A stretch of 64,000 nucleotides of DNA, from positions 156,877 to 220,876 of the forward strand of contig NZ_BSPX01000001.1 of the NCBI RefSeq assembly GCF_030161255.1, written 5' to 3'. Each line of letters starts with the position of its first letter. Positions within the stretch are counted from its first letter, which is position 1. Of this stretch, positions 12,001-18,528 are shown piece by piece. The DNA is from Zoogloea oryzae. Its GTDB lineage: Bacteria; Pseudomonadota; Gammaproteobacteria; Burkholderiales; Rhodocyclaceae. A program made the position numbers and the translations under genes. The notes below the pieces were generated by a model, which saw nothing but the letters and a program-made list of their open reading frames with translations, was not told the DNA's origin and ran no database searches.

Positions 12001-13472
12001 GTGACCGGAGTGTCTTCGTTGGTGGCGGCGGTGTCGGGGTTGGCGACGGGGCCGTCGTTAGTGCCGACGACGGTGATGGTGACGGTCGTCGGGGTGCCGT
12101 CGATGCTCTGGACGGTGAAGGTTTCGGTGTGGGTTTCACCTTCCTTCAGGGCCTGGACATTGGGCTTGGTGTTGTCGAGGGTGTAGGACCACGCGCCATC
12201 GGCGGCAATCGTGAAGCTGCCGTAGGTGCCAGCGGTGTTGGTCTGCGGTTGGAAGGCGGCTTCGCCGGCGTCCGGATCGGTGATGGCGAGCGTGCCGGAG
12301 GTGCTGGACTGGGCCAGGGTGTCTTCCTTGACGCTGCCGGTGCCCGCGGAAATCGTGGCCGGGTCATTCGCCGGCGTGATGTCGATGGTGGCGGTGCCGG
12401 TGGTGGTGCCGCCGTGGCCATCGGAAATCGTGTAGGTGATGGTGACCGGGCCATTGACGTTGGCGGCCGGGGTGAAGCTGAGGGTGCCGTCCGGATTCAC
12501 GGTGACGCTGCCCTTGGTCGGATCGACGGTGGCGCCGGTGACAGTCAGGGTGTCGCCGTCCACGTCGGTGTCGTTGCCGAGCACGGCGACGGTGACGGGG
12601 GTGTCTTCCCGGGTAGTGGCGGTGTCGGCCACGGCCACCGGCGGATCGTTCACCGGCGCGACGTTGATCGTAACGGTGGTGGTGGCGGTGCCGCCCTTGC
12701 CGTCGCTGATGGTGTAGGTGACGGTGTCGGTGCCGTGGAAATCGGGGTTCGGCTTGTAGCTGAGGCTGCCGTCCGGATTGACGGTGACGGTGCCGTTGCT
12801 GGCGGTGGCGCCGGTGACAGTGAGCGGGTCGCCGTCGGCGTCGGTGTCATTGCCGAGCACCGGGAAGCTCACCGGGGTGTCTTCGGTGGCGCTGACGGCA
12901 GGGTCGGGGGTGGCGACCGGCGGGTTGTTGGCGATGGTCGTCGTCGTGGGCGTGGCGATGCCGGCGTTGAGCGGCAGGAAGTCGATGCCGTCGCTGGTGG
13001 ACGAGTATGCGAAAGCCAGCGGGGTGACTTCTTCAAGCACGCGCACGAGGCGCACGAAGTCGTGGGTCTGGTCGCCCAGGCCGCCACCGGCGAGGCCCGC
13101 GGCCGGATCTTCGATGCCTTCAAACGGGTCCTTGCCGCTGTTGAGCGCCTGGATGATCTTGTCGGCCTCGGCGCCCTGGCTGGAGATGACGTTCTCGGTG
13201 CGCTCCGGCACGGTGGTGGCGAAGAAGTCGTCGTTCAGCAGGAGCTCACGATCGGCGCCGACGCTGACCTTGGCGCCGGTGGCGAGCTGAAGTTCGACGA
13301 CCGAGTCCGGCCCCGTGACGATGACCTGGCCTTCCCCGACCGGAGCGCCCGGCTTGATGGCGGTGAGCTTGCCTGCGGCGTCGCGCAGGAAGGCTTCGCC
13401 CTGCACGAAAACGACGGTGCCCTTGGCGGTGGCGTTGGTGGTGGCGTTGATCGGGGCGGACGGGGTGGCCAT
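1..13472 (-). CDS. Giant Lap-type repeat adhesin (type I secretion substrate), C-terminus beyond window
   Basis: At least 4,490 codons; the frame starts at ATG 13472 behind a CGGAGA ribosome site and is still open at base 1. I saw no in-frame stop where I read it, but did not verify every codon. Residues 1-185 form a retention module: GTVVFVQGEAFLRDAAG, then PAAG at 123-126 (a LapG-type di-alanine site), then DFVRLVRVLEEVTPLAFAY. Next come cadherin-like domains (NEDVPVTFAVLGNDSDPEGD type) alternating with VCBS domains (ALKEGETKTETFTVQS type), roughly 18 VCBS copies; six consecutive pairs between about 4.5 and 8 kb repeat every 591 bp. Nearest the window edge is DTNLLIMLDTSASM, a von Willebrand A domain start with a DxSxS metal site. 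Such proteins are exported by type I secretion, held in the outer membrane by the N-terminus, and mediate biofilm attachment. The gene follows its likely exporter genes. Confidence 0.9.
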   Translation of the reverse strand, partial: MATPSAPINATTNATAKGTVVFVQGEAFLRDAAGKLTAIKPGAPVGEGQVIVTGPDSVVELQLATGAKVSVGADRELLLNDDFFATTVPERTENVISSQGAEADKIIQALNSGKDPFEGIEDPAAGLAGGGLGDQTHDFVRLVRVLEEVTPLAFAYSSTSDGIDFLPLNAGIATPTTTTIANNPPVATPDPAVSATEDTPVSFPVLGNDTDADGDPLTVTGATASNGTVTVNPDGSLSYKPNPDFHGTDTVTYTISDGKGGTATTTVTINVAPVNDPPVAVADTATTREDTPVTVAVLGNDTDVDGDTLTVTGATVDPTKGSVTVNPDGTLSFTPAANVNGPVTITYTISDGHGGTTTGTATIDITPANDPATISAGTGSVKEDTLAQSSTSGTLAITDPDAGEAAFQPQTNTAGTYGSFTIAADGAWSYTLDNTKPNVQALKEGETHTETFTVQSIDGTPTTVTITVVGTNDGPVANPDTAATNEDTPVTFAVLGNDTDPDGDTLTVTGATVDPAKGTVTVNPDGTLSFTPANNVNGPVTINYTLSDGKGGTTTATATVNIAPVNDPATVSAGAGTVKEDTPAQTTASGTLTITDPDAGEAAFQPQTNTAGTYGSFTIAADGAWSYTLDNTKPNVQALKEGETHTETFTVQSIDGTPTTVTITVVGTNDGPVANPDTAATNEDTPVTFAVLGNDSDPDGDTLTVTAATVDPAKGTVTVNPDGTLSFTPANNVNGPVTVTYTIDDGKGGTTTGIATINVAPQPDNAVLGTGAGTVKEDSPAQSSTSGTLTITDPDAGEAAFQPQTNVAGTYGSFNVAATGAWSYAIDNTKPNVQALKEGETHTETFTVQSIDGTPTTVTITVVGTNDGPVANPDTASTNEDTPVTFAVLGNDTDPDGDTLTVTAATVDPAKGTVTVNPDGTLSFTPAANVTGPVTVTYTIADGHGGTTTGIATVNIAPINDDPLARNDVNGLVKTDSLPATGNVITNPAGIDSDVDGDTLTVTTVAGAPVSGATVITGLFGTLTIQADGQYSYIQDTTNPAVTGLAPGATLQDSFAYTVEDGQGGSANAVLTINIAGANTPPVASPDTASTDEDKPVTFAVLGNDTDPEGDALTVTGATVDPTKGTVTVNPDGTLSFTPATNVNGPVTITYTISDGHGGTTTGTATVNIAPQPDSATLGTGSGTVKEDTPAQSSTSGTLTITDPDAGESTFKPQTSVAGTYGSFSIATNGAWTYDIDNTKPNVQALKEGETKTETFTVQSADGTPTTVTITVVGTNDGPVAQPDTATTEEDKPVTFAVLGNDTDPDSDTLTVTGATVDPAKGTVTVNPDGTLSFTPAANVNGPVTVTYTISDGHGGTTTGTATINVTPLPDNAVMSAGTGTVKEDTPAQSSASGTLTITDPDAGEAAFQTQTNVAGTYGSFSVAANGAWTYDIDNTRPTVQALKEGETKTETFTVQSVDGTPTTVTITVVGTNDGPVANPDTASTNEDVPVTFAVLGNDSDPDGDTLTVTGATVDPAKGTVTVNPDGTLRFVPANNVNGPVTVTYTISDGHGGTTTGTATINVAPVNDAATISSGVGSVQEDTTLIAKGVLTITDPDAGESAFQAQTGTPGTFGAFSIDASGNWTYTLDNGNPVVQALATGDSRTETFTVRGVDGTPSTVVVTILGTNEVIGAPGLGVVKEDNPITADGKLTASGGASFVPQPATPGTYGSLTLNPDGSWTYTLDNASNLVQSLGDGQTRIETFPVALSDGTTSTITITVVGTNDPAIVTPGLGTVVEDTQLTTGGTLVMTDADAGETGFRPQPVVAGLYGVFALDTAGNWTYTLNNANPTVQALGVGETLTETFPVATLDGTPSAVTVTIQGTNDGPVALPDTAATNEDVPVTFAVLGNDSDPDGDTLTVTGATVDPAKGTVTVNPDGTLSFTPAANVNGPVTITYTISDGHGGTTTATTTVNIAPIADPAILGAGTGTVKEDTPAQTTATGTLSIVDPDAGQAAFQPQTNVAGTYGTFNVATTGAWTYTVDNTKPVVQALKEGETKTETFTVQSIDGTPTTVTINVVGTNDGPVASPDTASTNEDVPVTFAVLGNDSDPEGDTLTVTGATVDPTKGTVTVNPDGTLTFTPAANVNGPVTITYTISDGHGGTTTATATVNIAPIADPAILGTGTGTVKEDTPAQTTASGTLSIVDPDAGQAAFQPQTNVAGTYGTFNVATTGAWTYTVDNTKPVVQALKEGETKTETFTVQSIDGTPTTVTINVVGTNDGPVASPDTASTNEDVPVTFAVLGNDSDPDGDTLTVTGVTVDPTKGTVTVNPDGTLSFTPAANVNGPVIVTYTITDSHGGTTTGTATVNVAPQPDNAVLGSGTGTVKEDTPTQTTATGTLSIVDPDAGQAAFQPQSNTAGTYGTFSVATTGTWTYTVDNTKSVVQALKEGETRTETFTVQSIDGTPTTVTITVVGTNDGPVASPDTASTNEDVPVTFAVLGNDSDPDGDTLTVTGATVDPTKGTVTVNPDGTLSFTPAANVNGPVTITYTITDGHGGTTTTTATVNIAPIADPAILGTGTGTVKEDTPAQTTATGTLSIIDPDAGQAAFQPQTNVAGTYGTFNVATTGAWTYTVDNTKPVVQALKEGETKTETFTVQSIDGTPTTVTITVVGTNDGPVASPDTASTNEDVPVTFAVLGNDSDPEGDTLTVTGATVDPTKGTVTVNPDGTLTFNPAANVNGPVIVTYTITDSHGGTTTTTATVNIAPIADPAILGTGTGTVKEDTPAQTTASGTLSIVDPDAGQAAFQPQTNVAGTYGTFSVATTGAWTYTVDNTKPVVQALKEGETKTETFTVQSIDGTPTTVTINVVGTNDGPVASPDTASTNEDVPVTFAVLGNDSDPDGDTLTVTGATVDPTKGTVTVNPDGTLSFTPAANVNGPVTITYTITDGHGGTTTATATVNIAPIADPAILGTGSGTVKEDTPAQTTATGTLSIIDPDAGQAAFQPQTNVAGTYGSFSVATTGAWTYTIDNTKPNVQTLKEGETKTETFTVQSIDGTPTTVTINVVGTNDGPVANNDTATTKEDTPVTFAVLGNDGDPDGDSLTVIGATVDPSLGTVVVNPDGTLTLTFKPAINYNGPVEIQYTISDGHGGTATAIATVTVEPMPDTAILGTGAGIVQEDTPAQTTATGTLTIIDPDAGEAVFQPQTNVAGTYGTFSVGAGGAWIYTIDNSLPAVQALKETDSKLEVFTVKSADGTETTVTITVKGTNDGPVAQPDTATTNEDTPVTFAVLGNDSDPDGDTVTVTGATVDPTKGTVTVNPDGTLTFNPAANVNGPVIVTYTITDSHGGTTTTTATVNIAPIADPAILGTGTGTVKEDTPAQTSATGTLSIVDPDAGQAAFQPQTNTAGTYGSFSVAASGAWTYSVDNTKPVVQALKEGETKTETFTVQSIDGTTTTVTITVVGTNDGPVANPNTASTNEDTPVTFAVLGNDSDPDGDTLAVTGATVDPAKGTVTVNPDGTLTFNPATNVSGQVVISYTISDGHGGTSTSTATILIAAANDAPQAVADTNTTTEDAPITSTAPGVLANDTDPDSPTLTVTGALVGTTGTFSTVSGAGLTLAGTYGTLVIHTDGSYTYTPGAAAQALNTGATVQDVFSYRASDGALTSTATLTINVTGANDAAQINGPLAGSVKEDTAGQLVASNSLFVTDVDNPAAFNPATVTGTYGTFSINAAGDWTYTLNNGAANVQALKEGDTRVETFTVSTVDGTTRAITIDVLGTNERPTVTAASATGSEDPAAPIAISLGGADVDGTVTQLTIADLPAHGTLYRDAAMTQPITAGATLSGASGTVYFKPDANWNGNTSFHYTATDNNGGVSAQGTASIGVTAVNDAPVAANDVGSVLEDDTLSVTAANGLITSTANPAGTDTDVDSTGLSVTQIRTGAEAATGTAGTIGSALAGTYGTLTLQADGSYVYVANKAAALAAGVTATDVFTYRVSDGSLSDTAELRITVTGTNDTPVTVGTLPNVSGIDAQGVSIPTAAGFKDPDSGDVLHYTATNLPAGLAIDPNTGVITGTLGAGASQGGPYSIVVTATDGSGASVTQTFQLAVTNPAPTAVADTLAVSENLSASGNVVTGAGIGGDRADSDPDGDTLTVTRIGTGTGTPATAVTAAGTSVVGAHGTLLIRADGSYTYTATDNTLQAGQHATDVFSYTVSDGQGGTATTTLTVDVTGTNDAPVIGGTALGNVTEDGTQTASGTLTITDADAGQSGFVAKSVTGTYGSLTIDASGNWNYTLNNGAANVQGLKQGQQVVDRINVTTLDGTTREIAITVTGTNDAPVVGTGTATVSEEGLTNGASDNFGTSDTTNLTTAGGVISVSDVDGNTLTATLTPPPIDLTSGGMSISWTGAGTGTLIGSAGGVEIIRATIAADGTYTVKLSGPVDHPDKTTEDVRTINFGVNVSDGVTTTTTTLTVNVEDDAPIASAATQAIAVAPADTNLLIMLDTSASMTLKDG
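4501..8046 (-). repeat. Six consecutive 591-bp coding repeats in the adhesin
   Basis: Equivalent points in the repeat fall at 4501, 5092, 5683, 6274, 6865 and 7456, exactly 591 bp (197 codons) apart. Each unit encodes one cadherin-like plus one VCBS domain. Long blocks are nearly identical between units, for example those around 5092-5640 and 6865-7413, which points to recent duplication or gene conversion. Units outside this block (for example at 3313, 3904, 9223, 9814, 11635 and 12226) keep the design but are more diverged. Such repeats are also prone to assembly collapse. Confidence 0.9.
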
Positions 13473-13597
13473 GACGGTCTCCGGAATTTGGGTTTTCAAT
13501 CGATTTGCAATTTACGGCGGGGGGAGGGCGTTCTGTATTGTCCACGAGGACAGGTGGCGTGATGAATGCCACGCGGATGCGCAGGCAGCGTGACGCG

Positions 13598-13624
13598 CGG
13601 ATGACTGGGCGGTCCAGTCATCCG
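13598..13624. promoter_or_regulatory. 11-bp perfect inverted repeat upstream of the adhesin
   Basis: CGGATGACTGG and its exact reverse complement are separated by 5 nt. The element lies in the 226-bp gap between the response-regulator stop (13699) and the adhesin start (13472). No T-run follows on the minus strand, so it could be an operator for the adhesin promoter, a weak terminator of the upstream operon, or an mRNA leader hairpin. No convincing promoter boxes were found in this gap. Confidence 0.5.
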
Positions 13625-13698
13625 GCAATGGATTGAGGCGGGGATCGGAAGGAGCACCGAACCGGGCGGTTCAGTGCAGGGCGCGCAGGGCGCTGCGC

Positions 13699-14328
13699 TC
13701 AGCGTACGCCGTGGACGCGCAGGGCGAGCTGCAGGCGATCGGAGAGGTCGAGCTTTTCGAACACAGCCTTGAGGTGCGCCTTGACGGTCCGCTCGGTGAT
13801 GCCGAGGGCGAGGGCGATGGACAGGTTGCTGTCGCCGACGGCGGCCAGCTGGGCGACTTCGCGCTCGCGCTCGGTGAGCGGCGTGGCCCAGTCGGCGAGG
13901 CCGGTGCGGGGCAGGCGGGTATCCACCAGCCGCAGCAGACGAGAGAGCAGGGCGCGGCCGACCCACAGCTCGCCGCTGGCGATCACGTCGAGGGCTTGGC
14001 GCAGGGTGTCGGCGGGCGCGTGGGAATGGCAGTAGCCGCTGGCCCCAGCGTTGAGCACGGCGAGGCCTTCGTCGTCATCGGGGTTCGACGAGGCGGCCAG
14101 GATGGCGAGCCCCTCGGCGTTGCGCTGCCAGGCCGGGCGCGTCCAGATGGGCGCGGTGCCGCCCCGGGCGCAGCCCAGGTCCACCAGTACCAGCCGGTGG
14201 CCGGCGGCACGCCAGGCGTCGAGTCCGTCGATGCCGCGGGCACGTAGCGGAGATGGGGCGAGATCCTGCCAGCGCTGGGCGAGCAGGTCGTCATCGGTGA
14301 TGAGGAGGAGGGGTTCCGGGGTCGTCAT
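13699..14328 (-). CDS. LuxR/NarL-type response regulator, atypical receiver
   Basis: 209 aa. Residues 1-120 resemble a receiver domain with an acidic cluster (D12-D14) and a candidate phosphorylation site D50 in LVLVDLG. The C-terminal 148-209 is a LuxR-type helix-turn-helix (LTEREREVAQLAAVGDSN, then GITERTVKAHL). The lysine that normally follows the GY motif near the end of the receiver is replaced (GYCHSHAP, serine 102), so signalling may be non-canonical. It lies between the HlyD gene and the adhesin, on the same strand, and probably controls the adhesin or its exporter. No sensor kinase is visible nearby. Confidence 0.85.
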   Translation of the reverse strand: MTTPEPLLLITDDDLLAQRWQDLAPSPLRARGIDGLDAWRAAGHRLVLVDLGCARGGTAPIWTRPAWQRNAEGLAILAASSNPDDDEGLAVLNAGASGYCHSHAPADTLRQALDVIASGELWVGRALLSRLLRLVDTRLPRTGLADWATPLTEREREVAQLAAVGDSNLSIALALGITERTVKAHLKAVFEKLDLSDRLQLALRVHGVR

Positions 14329-14347
14329 GATCGGGGTGGTCAGGGTC

Positions 14348-15766
14348 TCAGCGCTCGGTGAGCGCGTTGGCCTTGGCCCGCAGGACAGGTTTCATCAGGT
14401 AGCTGAGGAGCGATTTCTTGCCAGTGAGGATGTCCACCTCGGCCACCATGCCGGGGATGATGGGCATCTGCGCGTCGCCGATGGTGCTGCGGGTGGTGCG
14501 CACCCGCACGATGTAGAAGGCGTTGCCCTTTTCGTCGGTGATGGTGTCGGCACCAATCTGTTCGAGGGTTGCCTCGAGGCCGCCATAGATCGAGAAATCG
14601 TAGGCGGTGAACTTCACCAGCGCCGGCTGGCCCGGGCGCAGGAAGGCGATGTCCTTGGGCTGCACGCGGGCTTCGAGGAGTAGGGCGTCGTCGCTCGGGA
14701 CGATCTCGATGATCTCTTTGCCGGGTTGCACCACGCCGCCCACGGTGTTGGCGAAGAGCTGCTTGACGGTGCCGTTCATCGGTGCGCGGATCTCGGCCTG
14801 CTTGACCCGGTCGGCGAGGCCTTCGCTGCCGGCCGACAGGGCGGCGAGCTTGGCGTTGGTTTCGGAGAGTTCGCTGCGGGCCTGGTTGCGCATGTTGAGC
14901 TCGACTTCCTCGATCTTGCGCTGGGCTTCGGAGATGGCGGCCTGGATGCGCGGGATCTGGGCGCCGGCGGCGTCCCGTTCGCCCCGGTAGCGGGCCACGT
15001 CCCGCTCGAGGCGCAGGAGCTCGACCTCGGACACCGCGCCGGTCTTGGCGAGCGGGCGGGTGACTTCGAGTTCTCTCGCGGTGAGGCTGTAGCTCTGGGT
15101 GGCCTGTTCGCGCTTGGCGGTGAGTTCGTTGAGCTCCTGGCGGCGCTGGGACAGCTGCTGGCGCGCCACGCCGACAGCGGCGTCGAGCTCGAGCCGCTTG
15201 TTTTCGTAGGCGCTGCGCTCCTGCTCGACGAGATCCGGCGCTTCCTTGATGAGCTCGGGCGGCGGCACGAAGGGCTTGCCGCTGGCAACGGCCGTGAGGC
15301 GCGCGGACTTGGCGAGGAGGGCGATGTACTGGGCACGGTTCTCGCGTAGCGACGACACGAAGCGGGTCGGGTCCACCTTGAGGAGGAGCTGCCCGGTCTT
15401 CACCTGCTGGCCTTCCTTGACCAGGATCTCGGAGACGATGCCGCCGTCGAGGCTCTGCATCACCTGCACCTGACGGGACGGGATGACCTTGCCTTCGCCG
15501 CGGGTGACTTCGTCGAGCTGGGCGAAGGCGGCCCACACGATGAGGATGATGACGGCCGCGAAGGTGAGGATCACGGCGATGCGGCTGCCGCGCAGCTTTT
15601 GCTCGGACATGGCCCATTCGGCGTCGGCCATGTAGTCGGAGTCGTCGTGGATCTCTTTCCTCTCGACGCCATCGAGGATGCGGTCGAAGGTGCGCGAGGC
15701 GCGTTGATAGAGCGCGTTGTAGGCGGGCTGGAAGAGGGCGGCAATGCGCAGGAAGAGGGCTTTCAT
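14348..15766 (-). CDS. HlyD-family type I secretion periplasmic adaptor (LapC-like)
   Basis: 472 aa. A cytoplasmic N-terminus of about 60 residues precedes one transmembrane segment (61-83, VILTFAAVIILIVWAAF). A biotinyl-lipoyl-like hairpin half (GEGKVIPSRQVQVMQSLDGG) follows, then a long coiled coil (about 170-330) and the second lipoyl/beta-barrel part (IRAPMNGTVKQL). This is the membrane-fusion protein that bridges the inner-membrane ABC transporter to a TolC-like outer-membrane channel. It starts 4 bp after the ABC transporter stop, so the two are almost certainly cotranscribed. The outer-membrane component is not in this part of the window. Confidence 0.93.
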   Translation of the reverse strand: MKALFLRIAALFQPAYNALYQRASRTFDRILDGVERKEIHDDSDYMADAEWAMSEQKLRGSRIAVILTFAAVIILIVWAAFAQLDEVTRGEGKVIPSRQVQVMQSLDGGIVSEILVKEGQQVKTGQLLLKVDPTRFVSSLRENRAQYIALLAKSARLTAVASGKPFVPPPELIKEAPDLVEQERSAYENKRLELDAAVGVARQQLSQRRQELNELTAKREQATQSYSLTARELEVTRPLAKTGAVSEVELLRLERDVARYRGERDAAGAQIPRIQAAISEAQRKIEEVELNMRNQARSELSETNAKLAALSAGSEGLADRVKQAEIRAPMNGTVKQLFANTVGGVVQPGKEIIEIVPSDDALLLEARVQPKDIAFLRPGQPALVKFTAYDFSIYGGLEATLEQIGADTITDEKGNAFYIVRVRTTRSTIGDAQMPIIPGMVAEVDILTGKKSLLSYLMKPVLRAKANALTER

Positions 15767-15770
15767 GGTG

Positions 15771-17975
15771 TCACCCCGCCCTTCCGATGCGGCCCTGCTG
15801 CAGGGCTTCGACCACCTGGGCCTTGGGCCCGTCGGCGACGATCTGGCCCTGGTCGAGGACGATCAGCCGGTCGACCAGATCGAGCAGCGAGGTGCGGTGG
15901 GTGACGAGGACGATCGTCTTGCCGGCAGCAAAGCGGCGCAGGCGCTGCTTGAGGCCTTCCTCGCTCTGGTGGTCCATGCTGCTGGAAGGTTCGTCCAGCA
16001 GCAGCACCGGCGGGTCGTTGAGCACCGCGCGGGCGATGGCCACGGCCTGGCGCTGGCCACCGGAGAGGGATTCGCCCCGCTCGCCGATGGGCATCTCGAA
16101 GCCTTGCGGGTGGGTGTTGGCGAACTCGCGCACGCCGGCCAGATCGGCCGCGGCGAGGATCGCGCTGTCGTCGGCGAAGGGCGCGCCCATCGCGATGTTC
16201 TGCTTGAGGGTGCCGTAGAAGAGGGTCACGTCCTGGGGCACGAAGCCGATGGCGCGGCGCAGCTCGGCCGGGTCGATCTGGCGGGAGTCGATGCCGTCAA
16301 CCAGCACCGCGCCCTCGGTGGGCTGGTAGAGGCCGAGGATCAGCTTTTCGATGGTGGTCTTGCCGGAACCGATGCGGCCGATGATGGCGACCTTCTCGCC
16401 GGCCTTGAGGCGGAAGCTGATCTTCTTGAGCACGGCCTGGTCGCGGCCGGGGTAGCAGAAGCTCACGTCCTTGAACTCGATGTCGCCGGTGAAGCTGGGG
16501 CGATGCACGAAGCTGGCGCCCTCGGGGCGTTCGACCGGCAGGTTCATGTGGGTGCCCACCGAGGCGAGGGAGGTGCGGGCGTTCTGGTACTGCATCATCA
16601 GCCCGGCCACCTGGCCCAGGGGCGCCATGGCGCGACCGGAGAGCATCGACGCGGCGATGATGCCGCCCATCGACATGTTGCCCTCGGAGAGCTCATACAC
16701 CCCGACGATGATCACCGCGATGTTCACCAGCTGCTGCATGAGCTGTGCGAAGTTGACCGTGCCCGAGGAGAGCAGCTTGAGCCGGCCGCTGACCTGGGCG
16801 ATGAACAGGGTGGCGCGTTCCCACTGGCGCTGGACGCTGCTTTCGGCGCCGAGGGTTTTGAGGGTTTCGAGGCCGACGAGGCTTTCGACCAGCGTGGCGT
16901 TACGCTGGGCGCTGGCCCGGTAGGTGGTTTCGGTGAGCTCGTGCATCTTGTCCTGGGCGACCAGGGTGACGAACAGCACGGCGAGCATCCCCACCAGCGG
17001 CGGCACCAGCAGCCACGGGGAGATCCAGGTCATCACGACCAGAAAGAGCAGCACGAAGGGCAGATCGATCAGTGTGGTGACGGTGGCCGAGGCGATGAAG
17101 TCACGCACGCCTTCGAAGGCGCGCAGGTTGGCGGCAAACGAGCCGACCGAGGCTGGCCGTGCGTCCATCCGCAGGCCGAGCACACGCTCCATGATGCGGG
17201 CCGAAAGCTGCACGTCGATGCGCTTGCCGGCGGTGTCGACGATGTAGGCGCGCAGGGTGCGCAGGCAGAAATCGAAGCCGAGCACGAGGATCGCCCCGAC
17301 GGCCAGCACCCACAGGGTTTCGACCGCGTGGTTGGGCACGACCCGGTCATAGACCGTCATCGAGAACATCGGGATGGCCAGGGCGAACAGGTTGACCACC
17401 AGCGCCGCCAGCAGGGTGTCGCGGTAGAGCCGCCAGTTTTCGAAGACGGTGCCCCAGAACCAGTGGGTGGAGCGCACGGCCTTGACCTGGGGCGCGCGGG
17501 CCTCGAAGCGGAAGCGTGGGCGGACGAAGCACACCAGCCCGGTGTAGAGGGCGGCGAGCTGTTCGCCGCTGAGGATGTCTGCGGATTCGCCGGCCTCGGG
17601 GAAGCGCACCCGGGCGCGGCCGTCCGGCAGGCGCTCGAGCAGGATGCAGGCGCGGCGGTCGTGGAGCAGCAGGATCGCGGGCAGCAGGCTGGGGGTGATT
17701 GCCTCGACAGGCTTGCGCACGATGCGCGCGGAGAGCCCGGCGCGGGCCGCGGCGCGGGGCAGCAGCGACGGCGTGAGGCAGTTGTCCACGAGCGGCAGGC
17801 CGGCGGACAGCGCCGCGCCGGTGAAGGGATTGCCGTGGATCTGGGTGAGGATGACCAGTGCGTCGAGCAGCGGGTCTTCGTGGGTGATCGTCACGCCCGG
17901 ATGCCAGTCGGCATCGACGTTGGCGGGGCCACCGGCTTGCGGGGCGGAGGAGGCGGAAGGTGCGGCGTCAGTCAT
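15771..17975 (-). CDS. Type I secretion ABC transporter with inactive C39-like domain (LapB-like)
   Basis: 734 aa from ATG 17975; a TTG at 18014 would add 13 residues, and neither start has a clear ribosome site. Residues about 31-162 match the place and size of a C39 peptidase domain but lack the catalytic cysteine at the expected N-terminal position (THEDPLLDALVILTQIHG). This is the C39-like domain typical of exporters of RTX and Lap adhesins, which bind but do not cleave the substrate. A transmembrane domain follows, then the ATPase: Walker A GRIGSGKTT near 533, signature LSGGQ near 637, Walker B VLLLDEP near 657. It is first in the operon with the HlyD gene. Confidence 0.93.
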   Translation of the reverse strand: MTDAAPSASSAPQAGGPANVDADWHPGVTITHEDPLLDALVILTQIHGNPFTGAALSAGLPLVDNCLTPSLLPRAAARAGLSARIVRKPVEAITPSLLPAILLLHDRRACILLERLPDGRARVRFPEAGESADILSGEQLAALYTGLVCFVRPRFRFEARAPQVKAVRSTHWFWGTVFENWRLYRDTLLAALVVNLFALAIPMFSMTVYDRVVPNHAVETLWVLAVGAILVLGFDFCLRTLRAYIVDTAGKRIDVQLSARIMERVLGLRMDARPASVGSFAANLRAFEGVRDFIASATVTTLIDLPFVLLFLVVMTWISPWLLVPPLVGMLAVLFVTLVAQDKMHELTETTYRASAQRNATLVESLVGLETLKTLGAESSVQRQWERATLFIAQVSGRLKLLSSGTVNFAQLMQQLVNIAVIIVGVYELSEGNMSMGGIIAASMLSGRAMAPLGQVAGLMMQYQNARTSLASVGTHMNLPVERPEGASFVHRPSFTGDIEFKDVSFCYPGRDQAVLKKISFRLKAGEKVAIIGRIGSGKTTIEKLILGLYQPTEGAVLVDGIDSRQIDPAELRRAIGFVPQDVTLFYGTLKQNIAMGAPFADDSAILAAADLAGVREFANTHPQGFEMPIGERGESLSGGQRQAVAIARAVLNDPPVLLLDEPSSSMDHQSEEGLKQRLRRFAAGKTIVLVTHRTSLLDLVDRLIVLDQGQIVADGPKAQVVEALQQGRIGRAG

Positions 17976-18186
17976 CGGCACAATCGTAAATGGGGTCGTT
18001 TCTCGACCAGGCAAGGGGCTTGCCGTGCCTGGGCAGATCGCCGGGGATGCCGGCGGACGTCCGGATTGTAGGGATAACGGGTGACCGTGGGGGAACTTGA
18101 GCCTTCAGGCGTCCGATGCCGGACGGTTTTGCGGGGCATGCCTGGTGGTGCTACCGGGCCACTGGCGGGCCCGGCGGGGTGGGGCG

Positions 18187-18498
18187 TCAGATGATGTCGC
18201 TGGGCCCGAGGAGATCGAGACCCTGGCGCAGGCGCGCCCGGGCGCCCTTGCGGGCCAGCAGCTTGCGCTGGGCGTCGGGCGGTAGATCGGTGAGGCGCAG
18301 CAGGCCCCGGTCGATCAGCACGTCCACTACGTCCTCGATGACGCGGATGAGGTCGGCATCGAGGCGGGCGAAATCGCCCGAGCCGGTGAGGGCGGCGGTG
18401 TCAGGGTGGCCGAGGGGGAGCTCTTCCTCGTGGCCGGGGGCGGCCTCGGTGAAGAGGGCAACGACCCGACCGGTGGCATCGCGTTGAACGTAGGGCAT
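18187..18498 (-). CDS. Small conserved protein (often named tryptophan synthase beta-like)
   Basis: 103 aa, starting MPYVQRDATGRVVALF, with GGAG correctly spaced upstream. It lies 30 bp downstream of ispH on the same strand. I recognise the N-terminal motif as that of a short protein common in beta- and gammaproteobacteria, where databases often label it a tryptophan synthase beta-like protein; nothing in the sequence supports that enzyme activity. The middle is acidic and helical (LDADLIRVIEDVVDVLIDRG), the C-terminus basic. Function unknown. Confidence 0.7.
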   Translation of the reverse strand: MPYVQRDATGRVVALFTEAAPGHEEELPLGHPDTAALTGSGDFARLDADLIRVIEDVVDVLIDRGLLRLTDLPPDAQRKLLARKGARARLRQGLDLLGPSDII

Positions 18499-18528
18499 GG
18501 CGGCTCCGGGGTTGGAGGACGGACGGGC

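Noticed and set aside
927..13562. A 4,211-codon open frame on the plus strand across the adhesin
   Set aside because: It is codon-aligned antisense of the adhesin. The minus frame gives recognisable VCBS, cadherin-like, VWA and retention-module sequence; the plus frame gives low-complexity Gly/Asp/Val repeats. It stays open because of repeat codon choice.
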